From a virus: a stretch of DNA of 64,000 bases. Below are positions 1 through 8,896 of the stretch, in pieces. The notes under the pieces are model-generated. The model made no database searches. It saw only the letters and a program-made list of their open reading frames with translations, and had not been told where the DNA came from. The translations under genes and the position numbers were made by a program. How positions within the stretch are numbered: the stretch's first letter is position 1; every line of letters starts with the position of its first letter. The stretch covers positions 1 to 64,000 of IMG/VR virus record IMGVR_UViG_3300007734_000751, one strand, 5' to 3'.

Positions 1-1
1 G

Positions 2-901
2 CCACCTATGGCGCAAACCGGCCTTATCCAGGCCAAAATGGGCGCTGGGGAAGATATCAAATCCACCACGGGTCAATACGACAGCTCCATTGGTGCGACC
101 AGTAACGAGAGGACGGGTCGTGCGATTCTGGCTCGGCAAAACCAAGGCGATACATCCACGTATCACTACGTGGACAATCTCGCGCGTGCGGTCAGATATA
201 CGACAAGACAACTCGTCGATCTGATCCCTAAGATCTATGACACGGAACGTGTTGCGAGAATCGTAGGACTCGACGGCGAAGTGGGTATGGTGAAAATCAA
301 CCCGAATCAGCCAGAACCAGTGCGCGTCATTAAGGATCCGATCACGGGTCTGGACATTGAAAAGATCTACAACCCATCAGTCGGCACATACGACGTGGTG
401 GTGACGACAGGCCCAAGCTACGCAACCAAGCGCCAAGAGGCGATGGAAGCAATGCAGATGATCTTGCAGACTAACCCGCAGCTCTGGGGCGTGGCAGGCG
501 ACTTGTTCATCAAGAACATGGACTGGCCTGGAGCGCAGGAAATGGCGGCGCGCTTTGCCAAGACGCTTGATCCAAAGGTTCTGGATAATACAGATGAGTC
601 GCCAGAAGCGCAGATGATGCGCGCTCAGATGAACGACATGGCGAACCAGATGGAACAGACTGCGGCGTTGGTGCAACAGTTGCAGCAAAGCTACGACATG
701 CAGAAACTGGCGATTGACGAGCAAAATACGCAGATTAAGGCGTATGACGCAGAGACAAAACGTCTTCAGGCCATGCAAAGCGGACTGTCGCCTGAACAGA
801 TCCAAGACATTGTAATGGGAACGGTCGCAGCGGCTATGGATACGGGCGATATTGTGCCTCGTAACACGCCGATGCAACCACAACTGCCAGGATTAGAATA
901 A
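2..901 (+). CDS. P22-type portal protein, C-terminal part (5' end cut by window start)
   Basis: This open frame enters from the left edge with no start of its own and matches the last ~300 residues of the complete portal at 37368-39497 almost residue for residue. The portal is the dodecameric ring at the head vertex through which DNA is packaged and ejected. The visible part holds the end of the stem/wing region and a Gln/Met-rich helical tail (residues ~200-270) like the C-terminal barrel helices of P22-type portals. The stop overlaps the next start (TAATG). If unit 1 is a circular genome, its N-terminal half is the segment 37368-38596. Confidence 0.9.
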   Translation, partial: PPMAQTGLIQAKMGAGEDIKSTTGQYDSSIGATSNERTGRAILARQNQGDTSTYHYVDNLARAVRYTTRQLVDLIPKIYDTERVARIVGLDGEVGMVKINPNQPEPVRVIKDPITGLDIEKIYNPSVGTYDVVVTTGPSYATKRQEAMEAMQMILQTNPQLWGVAGDLFIKNMDWPGAQEMAARFAKTLDPKVLDNTDESPEAQMMRAQMNDMANQMEQTAALVQQLQQSYDMQKLAIDEQNTQIKAYDAETKRLQAMQSGLSPEQIQDIVMGTVAAAMDTGDIVPRNTPMQPQLPGLE

Positions 902-1263
902 TGAGCTGCGGGGATCTCATAGGCCACCTCTTCTTAGCCCGCGATGTGACTCACAGCGTGCATCTAAACACCCGTTCTTATGCAAAACATAAGGCTTTGG
1001 GCGGTTTTTATAGCAAAGTTATCGACTTAGCGGACGATTTAGCTGAAGCATATCAAGGCCGTCATGGACTGATCGGGCCGATTACGCTCCATTCGGCCAA
1101 GAAAACGGGCAATGTTGTCGAGTTTCTTGAAGATTCACTGAAAGATGTCGAGGATCTTCGTTATAAAGTCTGTGAAAAGGACGATACGGCGATCCAAAAC
1201 ATTATCGACGAGATAGTTGGTCTTTATCTCAAAACCCTGTATAAATTGAAATTCCTAGCGTGA
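901..1263 (+). CDS. Small helical phage protein (DUF5856-like)
   Basis: A 120-residue, mostly helical protein with conserved His residues in its first 35 positions (GHLF..RDVTHSVHL) and an acidic DLADDLAEAYQGR segment. The pattern resembles DUF5856, a phage family with a ferritin-like helical look; this assignment is from memory and tentative. The start overlaps the portal stop by one base, so it is co-translated with the portal. Its counterpart at 39497-39859 is nearly identical, differing mainly around residues 38-45. The position just after the portal suggests a virion or assembly role, but I see no decisive motif. Confidence 0.8.
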   Translation: MSCGDLIGHLFLARDVTHSVHLNTRSYAKHKALGGFYSKVIDLADDLAEAYQGRHGLIGPITLHSAKKTGNVVEFLEDSLKDVEDLRYKVCEKDDTAIQNIIDEIVGLYLKTLYKLKFLA

Positions 1264-1270
1264 GGAAATC

Positions 1271-1540
1271 ATGGCTTATTACACAAAACTGACCGCATCA
1301 TCGCAGGTCAAAGTTGGTCTTGGCAAGCTAAAAGGTATTTTTGCCAGCTCTGGCTCATCGCCGACGGTTGCTGTTTACGATACGCCTGACGGCGACACCA
1401 ACGACCCTGTTGTTATCGCGCAATTTACGGCTGCAACGCCTGGAAATTACGTTTTTACGGCGGAAGGCATTAGTCTAAATAACGGCCTTTATGTTGTTCT
1501 CGGCGGCACAAATCCTGTGGTTACTATTCTTTTCGAGTAA
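1271..1540 (+). CDS. Small beta-rich protein before the tail fibre
   Basis: An 89-residue protein of unknown function. It is rich in Gly, Thr, Val and alternating hydrophobic residues, with no signal peptide or membrane segment, which suggests a small beta-sandwich. It starts 7 bases after the previous stop behind GAGGAAATC, a usable ribosome binding site. It lies directly before the tail fibre in both units (second copy 39867-40136), so a virion decoration or fibre-attachment role is plausible but inferred only from position. Confidence 0.75.
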   Translation: MAYYTKLTASSQVKVGLGKLKGIFASSGSSPTVAVYDTPDGDTNDPVVIAQFTAATPGNYVFTAEGISLNNGLYVVLGGTNPVVTILFE

Positions 1541-1545
1541 TCTAA

Positions 1546-3888
1546 ATGGCCTTTATTTATAATCTTAGCGACACATGGAATGATGCTGCAACGACTTGGA
1601 ACGGCATTAAATTAGCCGTTACCAACTCTGGTTCTGATTCATCGTCCAAACTGCTTAATTTGACTGTTACAGGGGCGTCTACAGGGTCATTTACCGTCGA
1701 TAAAAGCGGTAATTTGCTCTTAAGTGGCTCGGTCAATAAGATTACGATGACGGCTCCAGCCACGGGCGCAACGCTCACGCTGGCTGATGGCTCTACTTTT
1801 GCGACATCTGGCGCTCACAGCGCAACTTTTACGTTCTCCGGCGCGACAACGCTGACGTTCCCAACGAGCGGCACGGTCACGGCGCTTGGCAACACGACGA
1901 CAGGCTCTGGCAGCATCGTCTTAGCGACCAGCCCTACGCTTGTTAGCCCTGCACTTGGCACGCCATCATCTGTCACGCTCACGAACGCCACTGGTCTGCC
2001 GATCTCGACGGGTCTGACAGGCACAGGCACGGGCGTTCTGACGGCTCTGGCTGTCAATGTCGGCTCTGCGGGCGCGTTTGTTACGTTTAATGGCGCGCTT
2101 GGCACGCCATCGTCAGGTAATCTATCAAACTGCACAGGCTACCCAGTTTCAGGTCTTGGTGGTCTTGGAACGGGCGTGGCGACTGCATTAGCAGTAAATG
2201 TCGGCTCTGCGGGCGCTTTCGTTGTTAATGGCGGTGCATTAGGCACGCCATCGTCAGGGACTCTGACAAATGCGACGGGATTACCTATTAGCACAGGCGT
2301 TGACGGCCTTGGGACAGGTGTTGCGACGTTCTTGGCGACGCCGACGAGCGCGAATCTCGCGGCGGCTGTCACAAATGAAACAGGGTCTGGGCCTCTAGTC
2401 TTTGCAACCAGCCCAACTTTCACGTCTCAGGTTACGCTTGGCACGTCTAGCTCGACACGCGGCACGTTGGTTCTATCCAACACAAGCGCCAATACGGTTA
2501 CGCTGCAATCATCAAATACCACCGCCGCAAATTACACGCTGACCTTCCCTGCGGCTGCACCTGTCAACGGTTACTACCTCCAAACTGACAGTCTTGGCGT
2601 CCTATCTTGGGCGGCAGGTGGTGGTGGAGGCGGTGGGTCACCCGGTGGGTCTAACACGCAGGTTCAGTTTAACGATTCCGCTACCTTTGGCGGTATGCCT
2701 GCCTTTACTTACGACAAGACGACCTACACGCTTGGTCTTGGTGTCGCTTCTACCTCTACAGGCACATTCAGCCTTTATAATTCAGCCAGCGCCAATTCTG
2801 TTAGCTTGAAGTCAGGTAACAACGCCTCTGCTTGGACGTTAACGCTGCCAACTGGCCCAGGAACAAACGGCTATGGCCTTGTAACGGACGGATCTGGCAA
2901 CACTTCATGGGCTGCTATTCCATCTGGCACGATTAACACCGGCACAATCGGTCAGATCACCTATTACAGCGGCACAAACGCGCTGTCTGGCACAACGACC
3001 GGCACGGGCGTCCTAACTGCTCTTGCGGTTAATACGGGATCTGCCGGAGCATTTGTTGTTAATGGCGGAGCGTTAGGCACACCTTCCAGCGGCACACTTT
3101 CGGGCTGCACAGGTCTGCCAATCTCTACCGGCGTGTCGGGTCTTGGCACAAGCGTAGCGACCGCATTAGCTGTCAATGTCGGAACGGCAGGCGCTGTTGT
3201 TGTTAATGGCGGAGCGTTAGGCACACCGTCTAGTGGCACGCTCTCAAGCTGCACGGGTTTGCCTGTTAGCACAGGTGTTAGTGGTCTTGGCACAAGCGTA
3301 GCGACCGCTTTAGCCGTTAACGTTGGTTCGGCTGGAGCGTTTGTCGTTAACGGCGGCGCTCTTGGAACGCCTTCAAGTGGCACACTTTCAAGCTGCACAG
3401 GTCTTCCTATTTCGACAGGTGTTAGTGGTTTAGGCAGTGGCGTTGCGACGTTCCTAGCGACACCGTCATCAGCCAATTTAGCTACTGCCGTTACGGACGA
3501 GACAGGCTCTGGTTCGTTGGTATTCGGCACGTCGCCTACGCTGTCGAATCCGACAGTCACTAACTACGTTGAGACATACTATAACATTGGCACAGTCACC
3601 TCTACGGTGACGTTGAATCTTGCCAATGGCACATTCCAAAACTTGACACTGACTTCAGCAACCGCTTTGACTGTAACAATGCCGACAGCCACCGCAGGTA
3701 AATCTTTCATCTTGATCGTTCGTCAACCTGCCTCTGGCACAGCAACAACGGCGACATTTACCAGCGTCAAATGGCCTGCTAGCACTGCTCCGACGATCAC
3801 AGCTACCGTTGGTAGAGCTGACATTATCTCGTTTTTCTCAGATGGCACGAACTGGTATGGTTCAGCCGTCCAAAACTTCACACCGTAA
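1546..3888 (+). CDS. Repeat-rich tail fibre protein
   Basis: A 780-residue Gly/Ser/Thr/Ala-rich fibrous protein. Residues ~1-130 form the conserved N-terminus shared with the 858-residue fibre of unit 2, the likely virion-binding end. The middle is built from a 48-residue repeat with the core GALGTPSSGTL followed by a TGLPISTGV-type segment; three copies are in strict tandem at 2992-3423 and related copies lie upstream near residues 160-260. A Gly run (GGGGGGGSPGGSNTQVQF) separates two halves. Repeats of this kind are known from shafts of trimeric phage fibres. The stop overlaps the next start (TAATG), linking shaft and adhesin translation. Confidence 0.85.
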   Translation: MAFIYNLSDTWNDAATTWNGIKLAVTNSGSDSSSKLLNLTVTGASTGSFTVDKSGNLLLSGSVNKITMTAPATGATLTLADGSTFATSGAHSATFTFSGATTLTFPTSGTVTALGNTTTGSGSIVLATSPTLVSPALGTPSSVTLTNATGLPISTGLTGTGTGVLTALAVNVGSAGAFVTFNGALGTPSSGNLSNCTGYPVSGLGGLGTGVATALAVNVGSAGAFVVNGGALGTPSSGTLTNATGLPISTGVDGLGTGVATFLATPTSANLAAAVTNETGSGPLVFATSPTFTSQVTLGTSSSTRGTLVLSNTSANTVTLQSSNTTAANYTLTFPAAAPVNGYYLQTDSLGVLSWAAGGGGGGGSPGGSNTQVQFNDSATFGGMPAFTYDKTTYTLGLGVASTSTGTFSLYNSASANSVSLKSGNNASAWTLTLPTGPGTNGYGLVTDGSGNTSWAAIPSGTINTGTIGQITYYSGTNALSGTTTGTGVLTALAVNTGSAGAFVVNGGALGTPSSGTLSGCTGLPISTGVSGLGTSVATALAVNVGTAGAVVVNGGALGTPSSGTLSSCTGLPVSTGVSGLGTSVATALAVNVGSAGAFVVNGGALGTPSSGTLSSCTGLPISTGVSGLGSGVATFLATPSSANLATAVTDETGSGSLVFGTSPTLSNPTVTNYVETYYNIGTVTSTVTLNLANGTFQNLTLTSATALTVTMPTATAGKSFILIVRQPASGTATTATFTSVKWPASTAPTITATVGRADIISFFSDGTNWYGSAVQNFTP
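2992..3423 (+). repeat. Three tandem 144-bp units in the fibre gene
   Basis: The units are 2992-3135, 3136-3279 and 3280-3423, each coding 48 residues with the core VVNGGALGTPSSGTL. A partial fourth unit begins at 3424. Bases differ at many third positions, so the array is old enough to have diverged but keeps its period. Such arrays can change length by recombination and so set fibre length. Confidence 0.8.
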
Positions 3889-6323
3889 TGTTTTCATCTA
3901 AGGATCTATTCTTCACACCTGCGGCTGGCGGTTACACCGTCAGTAAAAGTCTGCGTTTTCGTTCAGGTTCAACAACTTATTTAAATAGAACGCAAGGATC
4001 GCCTACAAATCAAATTAAATGGACTTGGAGCGCATGGGTTAAATTAGGAACATTAGGCGTCGATAGGACATTATTTGGCGCTGCGAATGCAGGCTCGGCT
4101 CCTTACGCAAGTATTTTTGTTACTAGCGGCGATAATTTGCGAATGAACGCGTCGCTTAATGGTTCTACAAGTGATGTCGATTTAATTACAACTTCAGTAT
4201 ATCGAGATCCGTCAGCTTGGTATCATATTGTTTTTATATACGATAGCGCGCAAGGAACTTCAACAAATAGATGTTCACTATACGTTAATGGCGTTCAGGT
4301 AACATCATTTTCTACGTCTACTTATCCTGGTTCTAGTGTAACAACAGCTATAAACACTAATACTTATGCAGCGGCCTTTGGTAGACGCCAAAATGGTGCA
4401 ACATGGTATTTTGATGGCTATTTAGCCGAAGTAAATTTTGTAGATGGCTCTGCGCTAACGCCTAGCTCATTTGGCGCGTATGATACGAATGGTGTCTGGC
4501 AACCAATTACACCGTCAGTATCAAGTTACGGAACTAACGGTTTTTATTTAAAATTCACAGATGTTGGTGCGACGTCTGGCAGCAACACAGGTTACGGTAA
4601 AGATTTTAGCACCAACACAAACTATTGGACGACGAATAACTTTGGCACCACCTCGACAGCCACAACATACGACTCGATGCTGGACTCGCCAACTAATGCG
4701 GCTGGCGATATTGGAAATTATTGCGTATTAAATCCATTAGATAACTATAATAACACCGTATCAGATGGTAATTTAACTGCAATATTATTGGGTTGGCCCG
4801 GAGGGTCAAATCCTAATGGTAATATAGCCGGATCTATAGCTGTTACATCAGGTAAATATTACTGGGAAGTTACTGTAACCGCAGCAACATCTAATGGTGT
4901 AGGTATTGGTGTTGCTAGAGGCGCTGATGGCATTACAGGATATACATCGTCTGGTGTCTATTATTTAGCGACCGGCAATAGTCAAACAGACGGCGGCACC
5001 GCGACAGCATATGGTGCGACATATGGTGTTAATGATGTCATTGGAGTTGCCTTAGACGCTACTGGCGGCACTGTTACATTTTACAAGCAAACAGGCGGCA
5101 CGGGATCTTTTACCGCATATAGCGCACTTACGTTGCCAAGTTCATCAAGCGGATGGAAACCTAAACTCGGAAATACTGCGGGAAGCGGGAATAGTTGGAC
5201 AATTGTTTTTAATGCAGGGCAACGCCCGCTTAACAATACAATTCCATCCGGCTATTCTCCGTTGACAACTCAAAATCTGAGCACACCGACGATCACCAAC
5301 GGCGCGCAGTATATGGCTGCGACGACTTATACGGGTAATGGCACTAGCATAACTGTTTCTAATTCCGCGAACAATACTATAGGCACAACGTTTCAGCCAG
5401 ATTTTGTATGGGTTAAAAAACGTTCAGCGGCTGGCAATAACGCGTTGTTTGACGTAATTCGAGGCGTCACAAAATATTTGATTTCTGATAGCACTTTAGC
5501 GGAAGGAACCGATGTTCAAACGCTAACGTCTTTTAACTCCACTGGATTTACATACGGAAATGAAGCATCGGGTAACGTAAATGGTGCGACCTTCGTCGGC
5601 TGGCAATGGAAAGCCAACGGCACAGGCGTATCCAACACCTCCGGCTCTATCACAAGCACAGTAAGCGCCAACACAAGCGCAGGGTTTAGTGTTGTTACTT
5701 ATACTGGTAATGGAACCATTGGGGCTACGATTGGACACGGGTTAGGGGTAAAACCATCTTTAATTATTGCTAAGACAAGAAGCAATGCTGATAATTGGCC
5801 TGTTTATCATACAAGCCTCGGCGCGACTAAATACATTTATTTAAATACTACAGGTGCCGAACAAACCAGTAGCACAACGTGGAATAATACAGAACCAACA
5901 TCTTCTGTCTTTACTGTCTATAATGATACAAGAATTAACGCATCAAGCTATACTTACGTAGCCTACTGTTTCGCTCCCGTGGCCGGATATTCAGCCTTTG
6001 GCAGCTATACGGGGAATGGCTCGACTGATGGGCCGTTTGTTTATACAGGCTTTAGGCCGCGATGGTTGTTGTTTAAACAGTCATCAGCGGCGGGCGAATA
6101 TTGGCATGTTATGGATACATCACGAAGTCCCTATAATGCCGTCGCATTAGATTTATACCCAAACTTATCAAATGCCGAAGCAACATATACTACGCCACCT
6201 TTTGATTTTGTATCGAACGGTTTCAAAATTAGAGACAGCAATACAGGATGGAATACTAACGGCGCTACATACATCTACGCTTGCTTCGCCGAAAACCCCT
6301 TTAAGATCAGTAGGGCACGATAA
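3888..6323 (+). CDS. Large adhesin-like tail protein with LamG-like and SPRY-like domains
   Basis: An 811-residue protein that starts on the fibre stop (TAATG). Residues ~15-205 look like a concanavalin/LamG fold (LRFRSGSTTYLNRT near the start, then WSAWVK, WYHIVFIYD and LYVNGVQV). Residues ~285-440 look like a SPRY/B30.2 domain (GKYYWEVTV, then GVALDATGGTVTFYK). The C-terminal half has repeated YTGNG and VGWQWKANG-type segments like the phage DUF7483 group. These folds bind sugars or proteins, so a receptor-binding role is inferred. The gene is visibly richer in A/T-ending codons than its neighbours and is absent from unit 2, where another adhesin sits, so it is probably a transferred module. 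Confidence 0.8.
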   Translation: MFSSKDLFFTPAAGGYTVSKSLRFRSGSTTYLNRTQGSPTNQIKWTWSAWVKLGTLGVDRTLFGAANAGSAPYASIFVTSGDNLRMNASLNGSTSDVDLITTSVYRDPSAWYHIVFIYDSAQGTSTNRCSLYVNGVQVTSFSTSTYPGSSVTTAINTNTYAAAFGRRQNGATWYFDGYLAEVNFVDGSALTPSSFGAYDTNGVWQPITPSVSSYGTNGFYLKFTDVGATSGSNTGYGKDFSTNTNYWTTNNFGTTSTATTYDSMLDSPTNAAGDIGNYCVLNPLDNYNNTVSDGNLTAILLGWPGGSNPNGNIAGSIAVTSGKYYWEVTVTAATSNGVGIGVARGADGITGYTSSGVYYLATGNSQTDGGTATAYGATYGVNDVIGVALDATGGTVTFYKQTGGTGSFTAYSALTLPSSSSGWKPKLGNTAGSGNSWTIVFNAGQRPLNNTIPSGYSPLTTQNLSTPTITNGAQYMAATTYTGNGTSITVSNSANNTIGTTFQPDFVWVKKRSAAGNNALFDVIRGVTKYLISDSTLAEGTDVQTLTSFNSTGFTYGNEASGNVNGATFVGWQWKANGTGVSNTSGSITSTVSANTSAGFSVVTYTGNGTIGATIGHGLGVKPSLIIAKTRSNADNWPVYHTSLGATKYIYLNTTGAEQTSSTTWNNTEPTSSVFTVYNDTRINASSYTYVAYCFAPVAGYSAFGSYTGNGSTDGPFVYTGFRPRWLLFKQSSAAGEYWHVMDTSRSPYNAVALDLYPNLSNAEATYTTPPFDFVSNGFKIRDSNTGWNTNGATYIYACFAENPFKISRAR

Positions 6324-6799
6324 TGTTTTTACTTGACGGAAAAGTCCTTCAACTCGACACGCCCTTTGAGCATGATGGCACAAGCTATCCGGCTAATTGG
6401 CTTCGCTTGGCAAGTCCTGAAGATCGCGCAGCGATAGGAATTACGGAAGTAACCCTTCAGCCCAGACCTGACGACCGCTTCTACTGGGTCAGCGGCCCCA
6501 ACGAGAACGGCGACTACACAGCCATTCCGAAAGATCTTGACGGTCTAAAGAAGACTTGGACAGCGCAGTTCAAGAAGACGGCTTACGCTATGCTCGCCAC
6601 GTCTGACTGGATGGTCGTCCGTAAGCAAGAAAACGATACGCCGATTCCGGCTGACTGGACATCCTATCGTGAGGCTGTGCGGACAACTTGCGCGCTGGCT
6701 ATCACAAATCTTGAAGCGACGACTGACATCACATCTTTCATCACGGCGGCTACAACAGTTCAGTGGCCGCGTGATCCTAATAGCATTGACGCTATATAG
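6323..6799 (+). CDS. Tail fibre assembly-like (Phage_tail_APC-like) protein
   Basis: A 158-residue soluble protein overlapping the adhesin stop by one base. The segment at residues ~92-115 (SDWMVVRKQE, then PADWTSYREAVR) resembles the motif of small tail fibre assembly chaperones encoded just after fibres. The N-terminal ~50 residues resemble a short beta domain. It has no counterpart in unit 2, where two other small genes fill this place, so it probably belongs to the swapped receptor-binding cassette and serves the 811-residue adhesin. Confidence 0.65.
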   Translation: MFLLDGKVLQLDTPFEHDGTSYPANWLRLASPEDRAAIGITEVTLQPRPDDRFYWVSGPNENGDYTAIPKDLDGLKKTWTAQFKKTAYAMLATSDWMVVRKQENDTPIPADWTSYREAVRTTCALAITNLEATTDITSFITAATTVQWPRDPNSIDAI

Positions 6800-6821
6800 A
6801 TGTTTATGTAATTATGTTTAC

Positions 6822-6844
6822 TACCGACTAGCCGGATAGCTAGG
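6822..6844 (+). promoter_or_regulatory. Conserved 23-nt hairpin element before the scaffold gene
   Basis: These 23 bases are identical at 44463-44485 although the sequence on the 5' side is unrelated between the units. The element contains an inverted repeat CTAGC-CGGATA-GCTAG. It sits 18 bases before the scaffold start in unit 1. It could be a leader hairpin, a processing site or the crossover point at the right edge of the swapped fibre cassette. Confidence 0.5.
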
Positions 6845-6861
6845 TCAGAAAGGAAGTTGCC

Positions 6862-7641
6862 TTGAGCGACGAAGAACAGGCTGTAGCGGAGATCAGCCCC
6901 GCGCCGGAACAGGAAGCCACGGCGGCACCTGAATCTGTTGAGACGACGCCGGAGGAACAATCGACGAAATCGTTCACTCAAGAAGAGTTGGACGCTATCG
7001 TTGGCAAACGCCTCGCAAGAGAACAGCGCAAATGGGAAAGAGAGCAAGCACAGTTGCTTGCGGAGCAACAGGCTAGACAAAAGCCGGTAGCACCTCCACC
7101 TGCGCCAGATGATTTTGAGAACGCTCAAGCCTATGCGGAAGCATTAGCGGAGCAAAAAGCTCAACAGCTTCTGGCTCAACGAGAGTCCGCAAGGCAGCAA
7201 GCAGCTCTGCTTGAGTCGTATAAAGATCGTGAAGAGGAAGCGCGTGAGCGATACGATGACTTTGAACAAGTCGCGTATAATCCGAACCTCCCCGTAACGA
7301 ACGATATGGCCCAAGCCATCCAAGCTTCAGATATTGGCCCCGAAGTGATCTATCACCTAGGATCCAATCCAAAAGAAGCTCATCGGATCGCCAATTTGCC
7401 GCCGATCTTGCAGGCCGTGGAGATAGGTAAGATCATAGCCAAATTGGTTGCTGATCCGCCGACAAAACGCACTTCAACTGCGCCAGCTCCTCTTGCTCCT
7501 GTCTCAACTACTCGGTCAAGTTCCGGCCCAAGGTATGACACGACAGATCCTAGATCTATTAAGGATTTGACGACATCTCAATGGATCGAAAACGAACGGT
7601 TGCGACAGATTAAGATGTGGGAAGCGCGAAACCGTAGGTAA
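6862..7641 (+). CDS. Capsid scaffolding protein
   Basis: A 259-residue protein that starts with TTG behind AAAGGAAG. The unit 2 homologue uses GTG at the equivalent place, which supports this start. The first ~50 residues are acidic (many Glu). Residues ~45-130 are a Gln/Glu/Arg-rich helical region that should form coiled coils, and the extreme C-terminus is basic (RLRQIKMWEARNRR), as in P22-type scaffolds whose basic C-terminal helices bind coat. It lies 8 bases before the coat gene, the standard scaffold-coat order. Protein levels may be tuned by the non-ATG starts. Confidence 0.8.
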   Translation: MSDEEQAVAEISPAPEQEATAAPESVETTPEEQSTKSFTQEELDAIVGKRLAREQRKWEREQAQLLAEQQARQKPVAPPPAPDDFENAQAYAEALAEQKAQQLLAQRESARQQAALLESYKDREEEARERYDDFEQVAYNPNLPVTNDMAQAIQASDIGPEVIYHLGSNPKEAHRIANLPPILQAVEIGKIIAKLVADPPTKRTSTAPAPLAPVSTTRSSSGPRYDTTDPRSIKDLTTSQWIENERLRQIKMWEARNRR

Positions 7642-7648
7642 TTAGGTC

Positions 7649-8845
7649 ATGTCAAACTCAATTTTAACAATTGACATGATTACTCGCAAGGCTCTTGAGA
7701 TCCTTGAGAATAATCTTGTCCTCACGCGCACTGTAAACCGTCAGTATGACGACTCTTTCGCTGTAGAAGGCGCTAAGATCGGCTCGACCCTCCGCATCCG
7801 TCTTCCTGACCGCGCATTGGTCACGGACGGCGCTGCCCTTCAGGTTCAGGACGACAACGAGCAATACACCACGCTCGCTGTTTCCAGCCAGAAGCACATC
7901 GGCGTGAACTTCACGACTGCCGAACTGACGATGCAGTTGGACGACTTCGCTGAACGTGTTCTGAAGCCTCGTATTTCGCAGCTTGCGTCTTCTATCGACG
8001 CAGACGTTGCAAACAGCTTCAAATACATCGGCAACTCGGTCGGCACCCCAGGCACCACGCCTGCTACGTCGCTCGTTTTGTTGCAGGCTCAACAGAAGCT
8101 CAACGAGAACGCTGCGGTTATGTCGCCTCGTTATGCTACCGTCAATCCAGCCGCTAACGCTGCTTTGATCGAAGGCATGAAAGGCCTCTTCAACCCTGTG
8201 TCGGCTATCTCGAAGCAGTTCAAGAACGGTGTATTTGGCGAAGGCATCCTCGGCTACGACGAGCTGAACATGTCTCAGTCAATCAAGCAGTTCACGACTG
8301 GCTCACGCGCTGGCACTGTTACGGTTAGCACGACTGTTACTTCGGAAGGTTCAACCAGCATCGTTCTTACGGGCCTCGGCTCAACGACGATCAAAGCTGG
8401 CGACGTCTTTACGATTGGCAGCGTCTACGCTGTTAACCCACAGACCCGTGAATCAACCGGCTCGCTCTATCAGTTTGTGGCTCTTGCTGACGTTACGGCG
8501 TCAACGACCGCTACGGTCACTGTTCCTGCGATGTATTCGGCTTCACAGGCTCTCGCCACGGTTGACGCTCTGCCGGTTTCCGGCGCGGCTGTCACGTTCC
8601 TCGGCGCTGCTTCTACGCAGTATCCACAGAACTTGATCTATCACCGCGACGCGATCACCTTCGCCACCGCCGACCTTCTGCTTCCGCAGGGCGTCGATAT
8701 GGCAAGCCGTCAAGTTCACAATGGCATTTCGCTCCGCGTTGTTCGTCAGTATGACATCAACAACGACCGTCTGCCTTGCCGTATTGACGTGCTCTATGGC
8801 TACAGCGTGATTCGTCCGCAGATGGCCGTTCGCCTTTGGGGCTAA
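7649..8845 (+). CDS. Major capsid (coat) protein, P22 gp5-like
   Basis: A 398-residue protein of the P22 coat family by overall pattern: an N-terminal helix (residues ~1-25), then EGAKIGSTLRIRLPDR and a FTTAELTMQLDDFAERVLKP-type helix with the expected spacing, and a beta-rich inserted domain around residues 210-320. It assembles the procapsid with the scaffold encoded just upstream. The unit 2 protein differs at only about five residues although silent changes are present, which shows strong purifying selection. A hairpin terminator follows directly. Confidence 0.92.
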   Translation: MSNSILTIDMITRKALEILENNLVLTRTVNRQYDDSFAVEGAKIGSTLRIRLPDRALVTDGAALQVQDDNEQYTTLAVSSQKHIGVNFTTAELTMQLDDFAERVLKPRISQLASSIDADVANSFKYIGNSVGTPGTTPATSLVLLQAQQKLNENAAVMSPRYATVNPAANAALIEGMKGLFNPVSAISKQFKNGVFGEGILGYDELNMSQSIKQFTTGSRAGTVTVSTTVTSEGSTSIVLTGLGSTTIKAGDVFTIGSVYAVNPQTRESTGSLYQFVALADVTASTTATVTVPAMYSASQALATVDALPVSGAAVTFLGAASTQYPQNLIYHRDAITFATADLLLPQGVDMASRQVHNGISLRVVRQYDINNDRLPCRIDVLYGYSVIRPQMAVRLWG

Positions 8846-8849
8846 TAGA

Positions 8850-8870
8850 GGGGGCGAAAGCCCCTTCTTA
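8850..8870 (+). terminator. Hairpin terminator after the coat gene (GAAA loop)
   Basis: The stem GGGGC with GCCCC closes a GAAA loop at 8851-8864 and is followed by TTCTT. At the equivalent place unit 2 has an 8-bp stem with a TTCG loop and six T. It likely makes the coat gene the end of an abundant transcript with partial read-through. Confidence 0.75.
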
Positions 8871-8896
8871 CATCTCATCTTTTGGAGTTCATTAAT

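Noticed and set aside
1815-3560. Long minus-strand frames opposite the tail fibre gene
   Set aside because: They are antisense shadows of a repetitive Gly/Thr-rich gene, with Pro/Val-rich composition and no ribosome sites.
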